NCBI GenBank assembly: GCA_027065385.1
Contig: JAMOOP010000009.1
Span: 1 to 64,000 of the forward strand
DNA: 64,000 nucleotides
From: Campylobacteraceae bacterium
Lineage (GTDB): Bacteria; Campylobacterota; Campylobacteria; Campylobacterales; Sulfurovaceae
Direction: 5' to 3'
Of the stretch, positions 20,468 to 30,062 are shown one piece after another (position 1 is the stretch's first letter; every line of letters starts with the position of its first letter). The translations under genes and the position numbers were made by a program. A model generated the notes under the pieces. That model worked only from the letters and a program-made list of their open reading frames with translations, was not told where the DNA came from and searched no databases.

Positions 20468-20944
20468 ATGAAAATAAAAATATTTATAGTCTCTTTACTA
20501 TTATCAATATTGGTAATAGTAGGTTGTTCAAACAACCAAGCAAAACCAAAAGTAGAAGATAGCGTAGTACTTTTACAAACAGGTAAAAATAAAAACCACT
20601 GTATTATATGTGGTATGAAATTGGATATGTTCTATAAAACAAATCACGCTTCAACTGTAAATGGAAAAGCTAGACAATACTGTTCAATTCACTGTTTAGC
20701 CGAAGATAAAAGTATTAAAAAGAGTAATGTAAAAGATATAAAAGTAGTAGCATTAGATACGCTAAAATTTATACCTGTAGAAGATGCTACCTATGTAGTA
20801 GGAAGTGATATGAAAGGTACTATGAGTAATATTAGTAAATATGCCTTTAGTGGTAGAATGAGTGCTAGAAGATTTGCACAAAAACATCAAGGTAGAGTTA
20901 TGAATTTCGAAAAAGCTTATGAGTATGCTTTAAAGGATTTTTAG
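20468..20944 (+). CDS. NosL-like copper-binding lipoprotein
   Basis: Lipobox 'VIVGCSN', 'HCIICGMKLDMFYKTNHAS', 'ARQYCSIHC'; 13 bp after the receptor. Confidence 0.78.
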   Translation: MKIKIFIVSLLLSILVIVGCSNNQAKPKVEDSVVLLQTGKNKNHCIICGMKLDMFYKTNHASTVNGKARQYCSIHCLAEDKSIKKSNVKDIKVVALDTLKFIPVEDATYVVGSDMKGTMSNISKYAFSGRMSARRFAQKHQGRVMNFEKAYEYALKDF

Positions 20945-20982
20945 GTTTTGAACTTAGGTAATGTTTTAAGGAGGTTTAAGAA

Positions 20983-21068
20983 TGGTGCGGATGAGAGGAC
21001 TCGAACCTCCACGCCGTGAAGCACTAGATCCTAAGTCTAGCGTGTATACCAATTTCACCACATCCGCA
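20983..21068 (-). tRNA. tRNA-Leu (UAG)
   Basis: Minus-strand cloverleaf TGCGGATG...CATCCGCA-CCA; anticodon loop CTTAGGA; long variable arm; encoded CCA. Confidence 0.93.
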
Positions 21069-21085
21069 TAACATTAAAAAAGTAG

Positions 21086-21162
21086 TGGTACACCCGTCAG
21101 GATTCGAACCTGAGACCGCCCGCTTAGAAGGCGGGTGCTCTATCCAGCTGAGCTACGAGTGC
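21086..21162 (-). tRNA. tRNA-Arg (UCU)
   Basis: Minus-strand GCACTCG...CGGGTGT-A-CCA; anticodon TCT. Confidence 0.93.
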
Positions 21163-21186
21163 ATAAATATAATAATTAAATCAAAA

Positions 21187-21263
21187 TGGTACGCCAGAGA
21201 GGACTCGAACCCCTAACCCTCAGATCCGAAGTCTGATGCTCTATCCAGTTGAGCCACTAGCGC
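21187..21263 (-). tRNA. tRNA-Arg (UCG)
   Basis: Minus-strand GCGCTAG...CTGGCGT-A-CCA; loop CTTCGGA gives anticodon TCG. Confidence 0.9.
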
Positions 21264-21295
21264 TTCTTCATTTTAGGTTGCTACCTCATCAATAA

Positions 21296-21372
21296 TGGGG
21301 TAGGCGACGGGACTCGAACCCGCGACAACCAGTGCCACAAACTGGCGCTCTACCAACTGAACTACGCCTACC
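21296..21372 (-). tRNA. tRNA-His (GUG)
   Basis: Minus-strand G-1 GTAGGCG...; anticodon GTG; G-1/C73 pair and CCA encoded. Confidence 0.93.
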
Positions 21373-21413
21373 ATCAAATCTTTGATTTAACTATTCTATT
21401 TTAAATATCTAAA

Positions 21414-21490
21414 TGGTCGGAGTGAAAGGACTCGAACCTTCGACCCCCTGGTCCCAAACCAGGTGCGCTACCAGACTGCGCTACACTCCG
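21414..21490 (-). tRNA. tRNA-Pro (UGG)
   Basis: Minus-strand CGGAGTG...CACTCCG-A-CCA; loop TTTGGGA gives anticodon TGG. Confidence 0.93.
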
Positions 21491-21587
21491 AAATCACCTC
21501 TATTAAGACAACTCTGTCTTAAAAAGGAATGCAATTATAGTCAAAAAATATTAAGATGTCAAGAGTTTTTTTAAAAAAATTAAAAAT

Positions 21588-22133
21588 TTACTCTAATTGA
21601 GTATCTCTTATCTTTAAGACTTCGGAAATAGAGCCATTTTCATTTCTATATAGATATACAATTCCCTCATCATATCCATAGTAAATATCACTTATAACAC
21701 CACTATTACTAATACAATGAACTTTTATAACATTATAAAACTCCATATCTTTAGTTCTAAAATTTTCAAAAAAGTCATCTATAGTACATAAACGAATTGA
21801 AGGTGATTGAAATACATTTTTATCTCCAACATAAACTAATCGTTTAATCTCAACTCTATCTCCATTTGGCTCTTCTTCTAATATTTTATCTGAATATGGA
21901 ATTAGAGTTGTTTTATCTTCTCCACTAACTCTCTCTACTGTACCAGAAGAGAATACTTTTACAGTTTCTGTAAAAAAGTCTGTCTCTTTTCCATTTTCAT
22001 AAGCTATATAATTAACATCTATACTTCTATCTGGTGTCATATATAACCACATATCTAAAGGATTTTTTTCATAACCAGTACCACCACAACCAATAAATAA
22101 AATAATAATAGATAATAATTTTAATACTTTCAT
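21588..22133 (-). CDS. Lipoprotein of unknown function
   Basis: Lipobox 'ILFIGCGG'; no family recognised. Confidence 0.6.
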   Translation of the reverse strand: MKVLKLLSIIILFIGCGGTGYEKNPLDMWLYMTPDRSIDVNYIAYENGKETDFFTETVKVFSSGTVERVSGEDKTTLIPYSDKILEEEPNGDRVEIKRLVYVGDKNVFQSPSIRLCTIDDFFENFRTKDMEFYNVIKVHCISNSGVISDIYYGYDEGIVYLYRNENGSISEVLKIRDTQLE

Positions 22134-22180
22134 AATAAATCCTTTTCTTCATATAATAACATATTTAAGTGTCGAAAAAG

Positions 22181-23740
22181 TTACCTTCTTCTATAAGATA
22201 GTGCTTCTAATATATGTTTTTTCTCAATTAAATTAGAATTATCTAAATCTGCTATAGTTCTAGCTACTTTTTTAATACTAACTAGAGTTCTATGAGAGAG
22301 ACCAAATCTTTCAATAGCAGAAAATAGTATATTTTCGGCATCTAAAGATAATTTACAAAACTTATCTATCTCATTATCTTTTAGTTTTCCATTAAGGCTA
22401 TTTTGACCTCTCTTTTTTTGAAATATAAATGCACTATTTACCATTTTTTTCATCTCTTTTGAGGTTATATCTTGTCTATCTGTTGCACTAATCTCTTGCA
22501 TTACTACAAAAATATCAATACGGTCTAAAAATGGTTCAGATAATCTATTTTTATATCTTTTTATCTCTCTTTGGCTACATCTACACTCTTTTCTTTTAGA
22601 TAGTAAATTTCCACAAGGGCATGGGTTCATGGCTGATACAAACATAATATCAGCTTCATACTCTACTTTTGAGTTTACCCTTGATATATTTACTTTTCTA
22701 TCTTGAAGTGGCTCTCTTAGTGCTTCTAATATATTTTTGGGAAAGTGTGGAAGTTCATCAAAAAATAGTATTCCATTATGAGCTAATGCAACTTCTCCAA
22801 TTCTAGCTCTAAATGAGCCACCACCAAAAATAGAAGCACTTGTTGCTGTATGGTGAGGTGAACGAAGAGGTCTTTTAGCTTTAAAATCTGGAACTACTCC
22901 ATCTAAAAATTGATGTTTTGCAATAGATAACATCTCCTCTTCTAAAAGAGGTGGCAAAATATCTCTTAATCTTTTTGCTATCATACTCTTTCCACAACCA
23001 GGGTTTCCTTCCATTATAAAGTTGTGCATTCCAGCAGATGCTATAAGTGAAGCTCTTTTTGCTACACTTTGCCCTTTTACATCATAAAAATCACTATCTA
23101 TTGAGTTATCATAATAGTATTTTTGCCCATTAATAGTTAAAATATCTGCTTTATAATTAAATTTTTCTACTGTTGCATCAAAAGATTTCTGCTTAAACAG
23201 TTCTATAGCCTCATTTAGCGTATCGACTGCTATAAAATCAACTCCTGCAATGTGGCTAAGATGCTCCATTGCCATTTTAGGAACTATTGCCCTTTTTAGT
23301 AACCCTTGCTCTTTTAAAGATAGAATAATAGGAAATAGGGTTGAGCTTGATTTTACTTTTCCATCTAATCCCAATTCTCCAAAAACAAAAAGCCCCTCCT
23401 CTTCAATTTTATCTTTATATAAAGCAACTAAAAGTGCCATAGATAAATCAAAATGTGTTCCATTTTTTCTTATATCACTAGGACTTAGATTTATAGTTAT
23501 TTTAAGTGGTGGGAATTTAAAATCATTGGTTAAAAGTGCCGATTTTGACCTCTCTTTTGCCTCTTGAATATCACTACTAACTAATCCTACAATAGAAAAA
23601 GCAGGTAACCCTTTATTAAAAGTAGCCTCCACTTCAATAATCTTAGCACTCAATCCATTAAGTGTTGCACAAGTTAAATGGTTCACAATACGCTTATCTG
23701 ATTTTGGTGGAAGTTTACCACTATTATTTTTTTGACTCAT
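22181..23740 (-). CDS. YifB/ComM-family Mg-chelatase-like AAA ATPase
   Basis: 'LPAFSIVGL', Walker A 'MEGNPGCGKSMIAKRL', 'RPLRSPHHTATSASIFGGG', 'NGILFFDELPHFPKNILEALREPLQD'. Confidence 0.93.
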   Translation of the reverse strand: MSQKNNSGKLPPKSDKRIVNHLTCATLNGLSAKIIEVEATFNKGLPAFSIVGLVSSDIQEAKERSKSALLTNDFKFPPLKITINLSPSDIRKNGTHFDLSMALLVALYKDKIEEEGLFVFGELGLDGKVKSSSTLFPIILSLKEQGLLKRAIVPKMAMEHLSHIAGVDFIAVDTLNEAIELFKQKSFDATVEKFNYKADILTINGQKYYYDNSIDSDFYDVKGQSVAKRASLIASAGMHNFIMEGNPGCGKSMIAKRLRDILPPLLEEEMLSIAKHQFLDGVVPDFKAKRPLRSPHHTATSASIFGGGSFRARIGEVALAHNGILFFDELPHFPKNILEALREPLQDRKVNISRVNSKVEYEADIMFVSAMNPCPCGNLLSKRKECRCSQREIKRYKNRLSEPFLDRIDIFVVMQEISATDRQDITSKEMKKMVNSAFIFQKKRGQNSLNGKLKDNEIDKFCKLSLDAENILFSAIERFGLSHRTLVSIKKVARTIADLDNSNLIEKKHILEALSYRRR

Positions 23741-24036
23741 AGTAGTATTTTAACATAAAAAATTAAATTTTTATTAAGATATAAAAGTATTTATTTTAAC
23801 TCTGTAGAAGTAATAAAGTTAATATAAAATAACACTAAAAGAGGTCAAAAATTACTATAAGTTTTTTTATATTCTCACCTATTCTTTAGTGATAAAGCCC
23901 ATAAAATAATGCTTTGAAAGCACTATTTTTTTTCTTTTTTTCACGATTAGAACACATTTTCATAATATACTTTGAACATGAAAGATATAATTTTTTCCTT
24001 TTTTTATTATTTTTCTTTCATACTTTTAAAATTAAT

Positions 24037-24096
24037 ATAGCTTTTACCTCATATTTTTATTTATGCCCAAAACCGATTAGGTACAGTAAAAGCTAT
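24037..24096. repeat. 11-bp inverted repeat ATAGCTTTTAC / GTAAAAGCTAT (stem-loop)
   Basis: Perfect arms at 24037-24047 and 24086-24096 in the 365-bp non-coding gap between yifB and the PPIase gene. Confidence 0.6.
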
Positions 24097-24105
24097 CCTT
24101 TTTAA

Positions 24106-24936
24106 TTAATATATAATTTCAGAATTTCCATAAAGATTATTAACTTTATCTTGTAATTCTTCTATTACCTTTTTCTTTTTAAGCATATTTCTTATATTCT
24201 CTTTTGACTCTTTAAATGATAGTTTACCAGCTTTTTTCTTATTTAAAAGATATACTACATGATACCCATATTTAGTTTTTACAGGTGTAGAGATAAGTGT
24301 CTTAGATTTTGCTTTATATGAAATATTAAAAAGATTAGGTGGTGTCATTCCTTCTCCAAACCAACCCATATAACCATTTTGTTTATGCTCTCTTGCTATT
24401 TTAATAAAATCTCTATCTAAATTGGAAGATTTTTTTAACTCTCTTATAATATTTTTTGCCTCTTGTTTTGTTTTTACAATAATATTTGCTATTTCTATAG
24501 AGTTTGGATAGTTAAATTTATCTTGATTATTATTATAAAAATTCTTAACTTCCCTATCACTAACTTTTACTTTTTGTAGCTCTTTTTGTTGATATAACAT
24601 TAATGCTATTGAGCCTTTTATATTTCTAATTTGTGCTTTAGTTAGATTTTTTCCTGAAGCTTTTTTATACTCTTTTTGTGCTAGTTTTTTCTGTTTTTCA
24701 AAAACCTCTTTAAATTGGGGGTCTTTTACTAAATTGCTTTTTAAGAGTTCAGCATGAATTAGCTCCTCTTTAATAAGCCGTTCCATAAGATTAGCTCTCT
24801 TTTCGTCATCTAGTCTCTCATACCCTTTTGGAATAATAGAGTCATCAATCTTATGACCATTGACTGTTACTAGTGTTTTTCCAAAAAGTAGAGAACTACT
24901 TAATATTAAAATAAATATAAATAGCTGTTTTTTCAT
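24106..24936 (-). CDS. Periplasmic parvulin-type peptidyl-prolyl isomerase (PEB4/SurA-like)
   Basis: Start at MKKQLFIFILIL (SD AAAGGA); 'FNYPNSIEIANIIVKTKQEAKNIIREL...GWFGEGMTPPNLFN...TKYGYHVVYLLNKK'. Confidence 0.88.
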   Translation of the reverse strand: MKKQLFIFILILSSSLLFGKTLVTVNGHKIDDSIIPKGYERLDDEKRANLMERLIKEELIHAELLKSNLVKDPQFKEVFEKQKKLAQKEYKKASGKNLTKAQIRNIKGSIALMLYQQKELQKVKVSDREVKNFYNNNQDKFNYPNSIEIANIIVKTKQEAKNIIRELKKSSNLDRDFIKIAREHKQNGYMGWFGEGMTPPNLFNISYKAKSKTLISTPVKTKYGYHVVYLLNKKKAGKLSFKESKENIRNMLKKKKVIEELQDKVNNLYGNSEIIY

Positions 24937-24976
24937 ATTTTTCCTTTTAAATAAAATTAATTTTAGCATAAGTTGG

Positions 24977-25723
24977 TTAATCAATGGTTTCTGCTATAAA
25001 TGTTTTTGTAACTTTTCCACCAAATTTATATATTCCATCTTCTAAACTCACATATAACTCATCACCAGAGCGAGGAAAAACTTTTACCATACTATCTAAA
25101 AGCCCCTCTTTATGACATCTTACAAAACATGCCACCATTCCAGTACCACATGCCAAAGTTTCATCTTCTACACCTCTTTCATAGGTTCTTACATATAGGG
25201 TGTCTTTCTGGGGTTTACAGATATTAACATTACAATTATATTTTTCTCTTAATCTTCTAGCCTCATCTATATCAAAATTATCTATATTATCTCTAATTGC
25301 TACTAAATGAGGAACACCTGTATCTATAAGCCACCAGTTTTCACCGTTCTCTTGAAATTTAGTCTCTATAATTTTAGGAGGTATCATATCACTTACCACA
25401 TATAATCCATTAATCGTAGCTCGAATAACTCCTGCACCTGTTAAAAATTCGGCTACTCCATTTTTAGATATTCCTTTTTCATGAGCAAAGTGAGCTACAG
25501 CCCTAGAGGCATTTCCACACATACTAGCTACACTTCCATCAGAGTTATAAAACTCCCACTCAAAGTCATAATCTTTATGAGGAACAAGTACAACAAGTCC
25601 ATCAGCACCCACTCCATTTTGTCTATGACAAAGTTTTTTTGCTAATGCTCTTCTATCTTTTTTCTCTTTTGATATAAATAGAAGAAAATCATTTCCATTG
25701 GCTGAATATTTTGTTAAAGTCAT
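24977..25723 (-). CDS. dapF: Diaminopimelate epimerase
   Basis: 'KYSANGNDFLLF', 'NSDGSVASMCGNASRAVAHF', 'YERGVEDETLACGTGMVA'. Confidence 0.95.
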   Translation of the reverse strand: MTLTKYSANGNDFLLFISKEKKDRRALAKKLCHRQNGVGADGLVVLVPHKDYDFEWEFYNSDGSVASMCGNASRAVAHFAHEKGISKNGVAEFLTGAGVIRATINGLYVVSDMIPPKIIETKFQENGENWWLIDTGVPHLVAIRDNIDNFDIDEARRLREKYNCNVNICKPQKDTLYVRTYERGVEDETLACGTGMVACFVRCHKEGLLDSMVKVFPRSGDELYVSLEDGIYKFGGKVTKTFIAETID

Positions 25724-25814
25724 AATTTGCCTTTTTTAGTTGGAATTATATATAGATTTGCTTTCCTAAAATTTAAATGCTAAAATTTCACAAATTTATA
25801 AAAAAGAGTGCTAG

Positions 25815-26393
25815 ATGGATAAAAACAGAGAGTTTGAAGAGTTAATACGAAAAGTATTAGAGCAATTAGGAGAAGACCCAACAAGAGAAGGGCTAATTAA
25901 AACACCATCTCGTGTAGCTAAATCATTGCAATTTTTAACAGAGGGTTATAGCCAGGACCCAAAAGAGATATTAAATCAAGCTCTATTTACAAGTAGTAAT
26001 GATGAGATGGTTGTAGTAAGAGATATAGAATTTTATTCTATGTGTGAACATCATATTTTACCTATTATAGGAAGAGTTCATGTAGCATATATTCCTGATG
26101 GTAAAGTAGTAGGATTATCTAAAATACCTAGAATAGTTAATGTTTTTGCTAGAAGATTACAAATTCAAGAGCAGATGACAGAACAGATAGCAGATGCTAT
26201 ATTAGAGACTATTAAACCAAAAGGTGTAGCTGTAGTAGTTCATGCAAGACACATGTGTATGGAGATGAGAGGAGTTCAAAAAATAAACTCTACAACAGTA
26301 AGTTCTGCACTTAGAGGACTATTTAAAAGCGACCAAAGAACAAGAACCGAGTTTTATAATATAATTAATACTCCTGCTCCTTCTAATTTTTAG
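25815..26393 (+). CDS. folE: GTP cyclohydrolase I
   Basis: '[39 protein letters not shown]', '[11 protein letters not shown]'. Confidence 0.96.
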   Translation: MDKNREFEELIRKVLEQLGEDPTREGLIKTPSRVAKSLQFLTEGYSQDPKEILNQALFTSSNDEMVVVRDIEFYSMCEHHILPIIGRVHVAYIPDGKVVGLSKIPRIVNVFARRLQIQEQMTEQIADAILETIKPKGVAVVVHARHMCMEMRGVQKINSTTVSSALRGLFKSDQRTRTEFYNIINTPAPSNF

Positions 26394-26399
26394 AAGGAG
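26377..26399. terminator. Bidirectional hairpin CTCCTTCTAA-ttt-TTAGAAGGAG across both convergent stop codons
   Basis: Perfect 10-bp inverted repeat containing the folE TAG (26391-26393) and the opposing stop (26383-26385). Confidence 0.7.
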
Positions 26400-28110
26400 A
26401 ATTATTTAATAGAATATTACAATCTATATTTGTAATATTATTATCTTGTGATATAGTAATAGAGTTAAATAGTATTTTAACTTTAACTCTTTTATTACTA
26501 TAGATATACTCCATTTTATTTTTTGAAATTGTATTATATCTATTTTTTGTTTTAGTATCTAAAGAGTTTATAAAATTGGTTAGGTCTATATTAAGAATTA
26601 ATTCTTTATCTTTTTTTATCTCTAAATTACTATTTTTAACTTTTATATTTATATTTATATTTTTATCTATCTTCTCTTTTATAAAATATGTATCATAATT
26701 AAATTTTATTAACCAGTTGTAATCTTTAATATTAATAATTTTTCTATCTTTTGATATATGGAAAAATCTATCTCTATTTTTCTTTAAACTGTAAATATTG
26801 CCTAATCCTAACTCTTTTGTAGCAAATATAGGAAAATAGCCCTTCTTTTGATATTTTTCTATAATATTAGGCATAATAGTTTTTAAACTCTCTATTCCAT
26901 GTTTTGAGTATAAATAATCTATAGTGTTATAGATATTTTTTTTCTTCTTTATATCTATATTTGTAAGATTATTATCTTCTAACATCTTTTGTAATCTTAT
27001 AATTTGATTATTTTTACTTACATTTGTAGCACTATATTTACCAAATTGTGAACCAATAAGTAATAGTGTTAGTGTTACAAATAGCCACTTATAACTAGCC
27101 TCTTTTCTAAATATAAAATATATTGACATTAAAACAAGCCAAGCACCAAATAGTGCAATAAAATATCTACTCTCTGTAAAACCATACTCCTCTACTCTTA
27201 TCCATATTGACATACCTAACATAAAGGTTTGAAATAGTATAGCAGTCCATATTGTTCTTTTAAATTTAATATTCTCTTTATCCCATAAAGGAGTCCAAAA
27301 TAGATATGTTGTAATTGCTATAACTGAAAATATTATAGAAATCCAAGCTACAATTCCAACAGGCCACTGCATAGTTATTAAAATTTTTGCACTATATGTA
27401 AAGAGAATAATAAAATATCCTATAGTAAGAGATGTTAATATATATTTTGTAAAAATAACTTCTGCTTTTGTATAAGTTCTAACTTGAAGTAAAAGTATAT
27501 ATTTTGGTATTTGGGCTAAAAAAAGATTAACTCCATATATACCAAATATAATAATTGCAAGCTGAGCATATCTTTTACCATCTATATGAACATTAAAAAG
27601 TTTTTCTATAGAGTATAGAGCTAATACAATCCCTATATATAGTAAAAAAGAGAAAAAGATTGTAGCAACAAGTGCTAAAATTAGATTTTGTGTCCACTCC
27701 CAAATATTTTTATTACTAATTTTTACAAAAAGAAATGGAGCCCAAAGGAATATTAAAAAAGTTGCTAATATTAAAATAGTGTGTCTAAATATAATATTAT
27801 TCTCCATATTTATATTATGAGGTAATATATAGTAGTATCCAACCAATAATCCAACTCCTAAAAGAGTCATAAAAAAGTTTGACCAAAAAAGACGAAGTGC
27901 AGGAAATAAAACAACTCCTAATGATGCAACAAAAGCTACCTTAATAGCAATAGTTACTATTTCATTCTCTTGATTAGTATAACCTAACTCAATTAAACTT
28001 ATAAGTATAATTGTTACTAAAAAAGCTGATAGACTAGCCATAGGAAATCGTTTTAATGAATTAATTATATTTTGAGATAAATCATCAACTCTTTCAAGAT
28101 TAAAAATCAT
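26383..28110 (-). CDS. DUF4153-like polytopic membrane protein
   Basis: Many TM helices in the first ~370 aa and a soluble C-terminus; resembles DUF4153 proteins. Confidence 0.6.
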   Translation of the reverse strand: MIFNLERVDDLSQNIINSLKRFPMASLSAFLVTIILISLIELGYTNQENEIVTIAIKVAFVASLGVVLFPALRLFWSNFFMTLLGVGLLVGYYYILPHNINMENNIIFRHTILILATFLIFLWAPFLFVKISNKNIWEWTQNLILALVATIFFSFLLYIGIVLALYSIEKLFNVHIDGKRYAQLAIIIFGIYGVNLFLAQIPKYILLLQVRTYTKAEVIFTKYILTSLTIGYFIILFTYSAKILITMQWPVGIVAWISIIFSVIAITTYLFWTPLWDKENIKFKRTIWTAILFQTFMLGMSIWIRVEEYGFTESRYFIALFGAWLVLMSIYFIFRKEASYKWLFVTLTLLLIGSQFGKYSATNVSKNNQIIRLQKMLEDNNLTNIDIKKKKNIYNTIDYLYSKHGIESLKTIMPNIIEKYQKKGYFPIFATKELGLGNIYSLKKNRDRFFHISKDRKIINIKDYNWLIKFNYDTYFIKEKIDKNININIKVKNSNLEIKKDKELILNIDLTNFINSLDTKTKNRYNTISKNKMEYIYSNKRVKVKILFNSITISQDNNITNIDCNILLNNSPSKN

Positions 28111-28648
28111 TTCTTATCCTTTTTAAATAAATTTCTGTGCGAGTACCCTTTGTTCTATTATTATCTTTAGAAGAGAACTCTTTTCCATAACCTATAGAGT
28201 ATATAAATCTTGCATTACATCTTCTCTTTATATAATTAGATATAGTATCAGAGCGTTTTTGTGTTAAAAGTCTATTATAGCTTCTTGAACGATTATTATC
28301 ACTATAGGAGGCAATTTTAATAACTATATTATTATCTATCTGTTTTATAGTTGATATTATGCTATTTAAAGTTTGATTACTCTCCTTAGTTAAATTATAA
28401 CTATTACTAAAAAAAATAATAGGTTTTTTTAGTAAAATAGTGTTTATCTCTTTTTGTATTTGTGGCAAAGTTTTTTTTATAACCTCTACTCTATCTACCT
28501 CTTTATGTATAGGTATAGGTGTTGGAGTATCTACTATTTTATTAAAATTTTTAAAGGAAAAAGTATCTTTTTTATTGATTAAAATACATAATAGAATTAA
28601 AAGTAGAGTTGTAAAAAAGAGTGTTAAAAATATATATTTTGGCTTCAT
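28100..28648 (-). CDS. OmpA-like C-terminal domain protein with N-terminal TM anchor
   Basis: 'IVIKIASYSDNNRSRSYNRLLTQKRSDTISNYIKRRC...SIGYGKEF' fits the OmpA/MotB pattern; overlaps the DUF4153 gene by 11 bp. Confidence 0.7.
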   Translation of the reverse strand: MKPKYIFLTLFFTTLLLILLCILINKKDTFSFKNFNKIVDTPTPIPIHKEVDRVEVIKKTLPQIQKEINTILLKKPIIFFSNSYNLTKESNQTLNSIISTIKQIDNNIVIKIASYSDNNRSRSYNRLLTQKRSDTISNYIKRRCNARFIYSIGYGKEFSSKDNNRTKGTRTEIYLKRIRNDF

Positions 28649-29022
28649 TGTTTTCCTATTCTCAAAAATTATTAAATTAAGTTTTTTTATATTTTACCAT
28701 AAAAACAATTTTCAATATATTTAATTTTAATAAATTTTAAAAAAACTTATGAATAAGTAATAAAAACATAATAAAACATAAAAATAAAATTTTTCTATTT
28801 TAGTGAAATCACTATTTTATGGGATTGAGATAAGTTTCAAAAAAGTATCTTAATAAAACTTTAAATAAAAAATATAATTATTAAGTTAAGTTTTTATTTA
28901 AATGTTATAAAATTACAGTTATACTTATTGATAGAACTAACAAAAATAGTTAGATTTTGAAATAGGTGGTATTCATAGGTATCATAAGATAAAAACAGAA
29001 TAATAATGAGAGGACAAATAAG

Positions 29023-29472
29023 ATGAAAATTAGTGTAATTGGCATAGAGCAAAATGAATTAATTAGTGGTAAAAATCTAGCAGAAATGGGGAATGAAGTT
29101 ATATATGTTTGTAAAGATTATGAGCATGTAAATAATATTAAAAAGGGTTATTACACTCATAGTGAAAAGGAGATATTAGAAAAGATAAAAAGAAAAAACA
29201 GTATTGACTTTACAGCCGATTTAAGAGAGGCATTAGATGGGGCTAATATGTGTTTTATATCAGAGAGTAATAAATATGATGTATTTAATATATTGGCAAA
29301 TGCAAAAGAGGTTGGTGCTAATATGAGTAATCATACATTTGTTGTTGACCGTTCAGAATTACCTATAAATAGAAGAGAACAGATAAAGGAGACTATTCAG
29401 AGTGAACTAAATAAAAGAGCCTCAAATTTAACTTTTGAAGTAATCTCTGACCCAAGGTTTTTAAGAGCCTAA
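29023..29472 (+). CDS. Stand-alone, degenerate UDP-glucose/GDP-mannose dehydrogenase N-terminal-domain protein
   Basis: Collinear with the UGD N-domain ('MKISVIG...GKNLAEMGNEVIYV...FTADLREALDGANMCFI...VVDRSELPI...ELNKR...FEVISDPRFLRA*') but GxGYVG is lost and the protein ends at the NPEFLREG position. Confidence 0.7.
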   Translation: MKISVIGIEQNELISGKNLAEMGNEVIYVCKDYEHVNNIKKGYYTHSEKEILEKIKRKNSIDFTADLREALDGANMCFISESNKYDVFNILANAKEVGANMSNHTFVVDRSELPINRREQIKETIQSELNKRASNLTFEVISDPRFLRA

Positions 29473-29551
29473 ATAGTAAAAAACTTTTTTTGTGCATAAA
29501 AATTTAAATTTTATAATATAATATCAAAAAAAATGGGCAAAAAGAGTTTTA

Positions 29552-30052
29552 ATGATTTCTAAATTAATAATCAAATTTATTCCTTCACTTCTATACAGTA
29601 TAGTTTTTTTAGGACTTTTTTATTGGCAATTTATATCAGCTTATAGTTTTATTATTAACTATTTTATGCAATATAAACTATTTATACTTTATGGATATAT
29701 ATTTATATATCTTTTTGGAATACAGATAGTATCAACAACTGTTATTAATCTACTTAATAATTATCTAATTAAAAAAGCAAGTTTTGTGGTTATTACAATA
29801 GCTACTATACTTATCTTTTATATTTTATCTTTTCATGATTTTTATCATGTTATAGAGTATTTTATAAAATACCCACTACCATCTAATTCTATTATGGGAA
29901 TGGTTTTCTTTATAATATTATCTTTAGGATATAGTCTATATAGCATAATAGTACTATTTTTTAGAGATAATATTCCACTCACTCACATACTAATTTTTCT
30001 TATATTAGGGTTACTTTATAGTAGTGGATTTATCTATTACTACTTAAAATAG
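29552..30052 (+). CDS. Small polytopic membrane protein
   Basis: 166 aa, about 5 hydrophobic helices; 10 bp upstream of tamB. Confidence 0.55.
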   Translation: MISKLIIKFIPSLLYSIVFLGLFYWQFISAYSFIINYFMQYKLFILYGYIFIYLFGIQIVSTTVINLLNNYLIKKASFVVITIATILIFYILSFHDFYHVIEYFIKYPLPSNSIMGMVFFIILSLGYSLYSIIVLFFRDNIPLTHILIFLILGLLYSSGFIYYYLK

Positions 30053-30062
30053 GAGAACTATT

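Noticed and set aside
20983-21490. tRNA cluster as an integration hotspot carrying an island
   Set aside because: No integrase, no att-like repeat and no foreign gene block on either side.
23914-24105. 63-aa ORF MKALFFFFFSRLEHIF...
   Set aside because: Phe-rich translation of T-tracts; better explained as non-coding DNA with inverted repeats.
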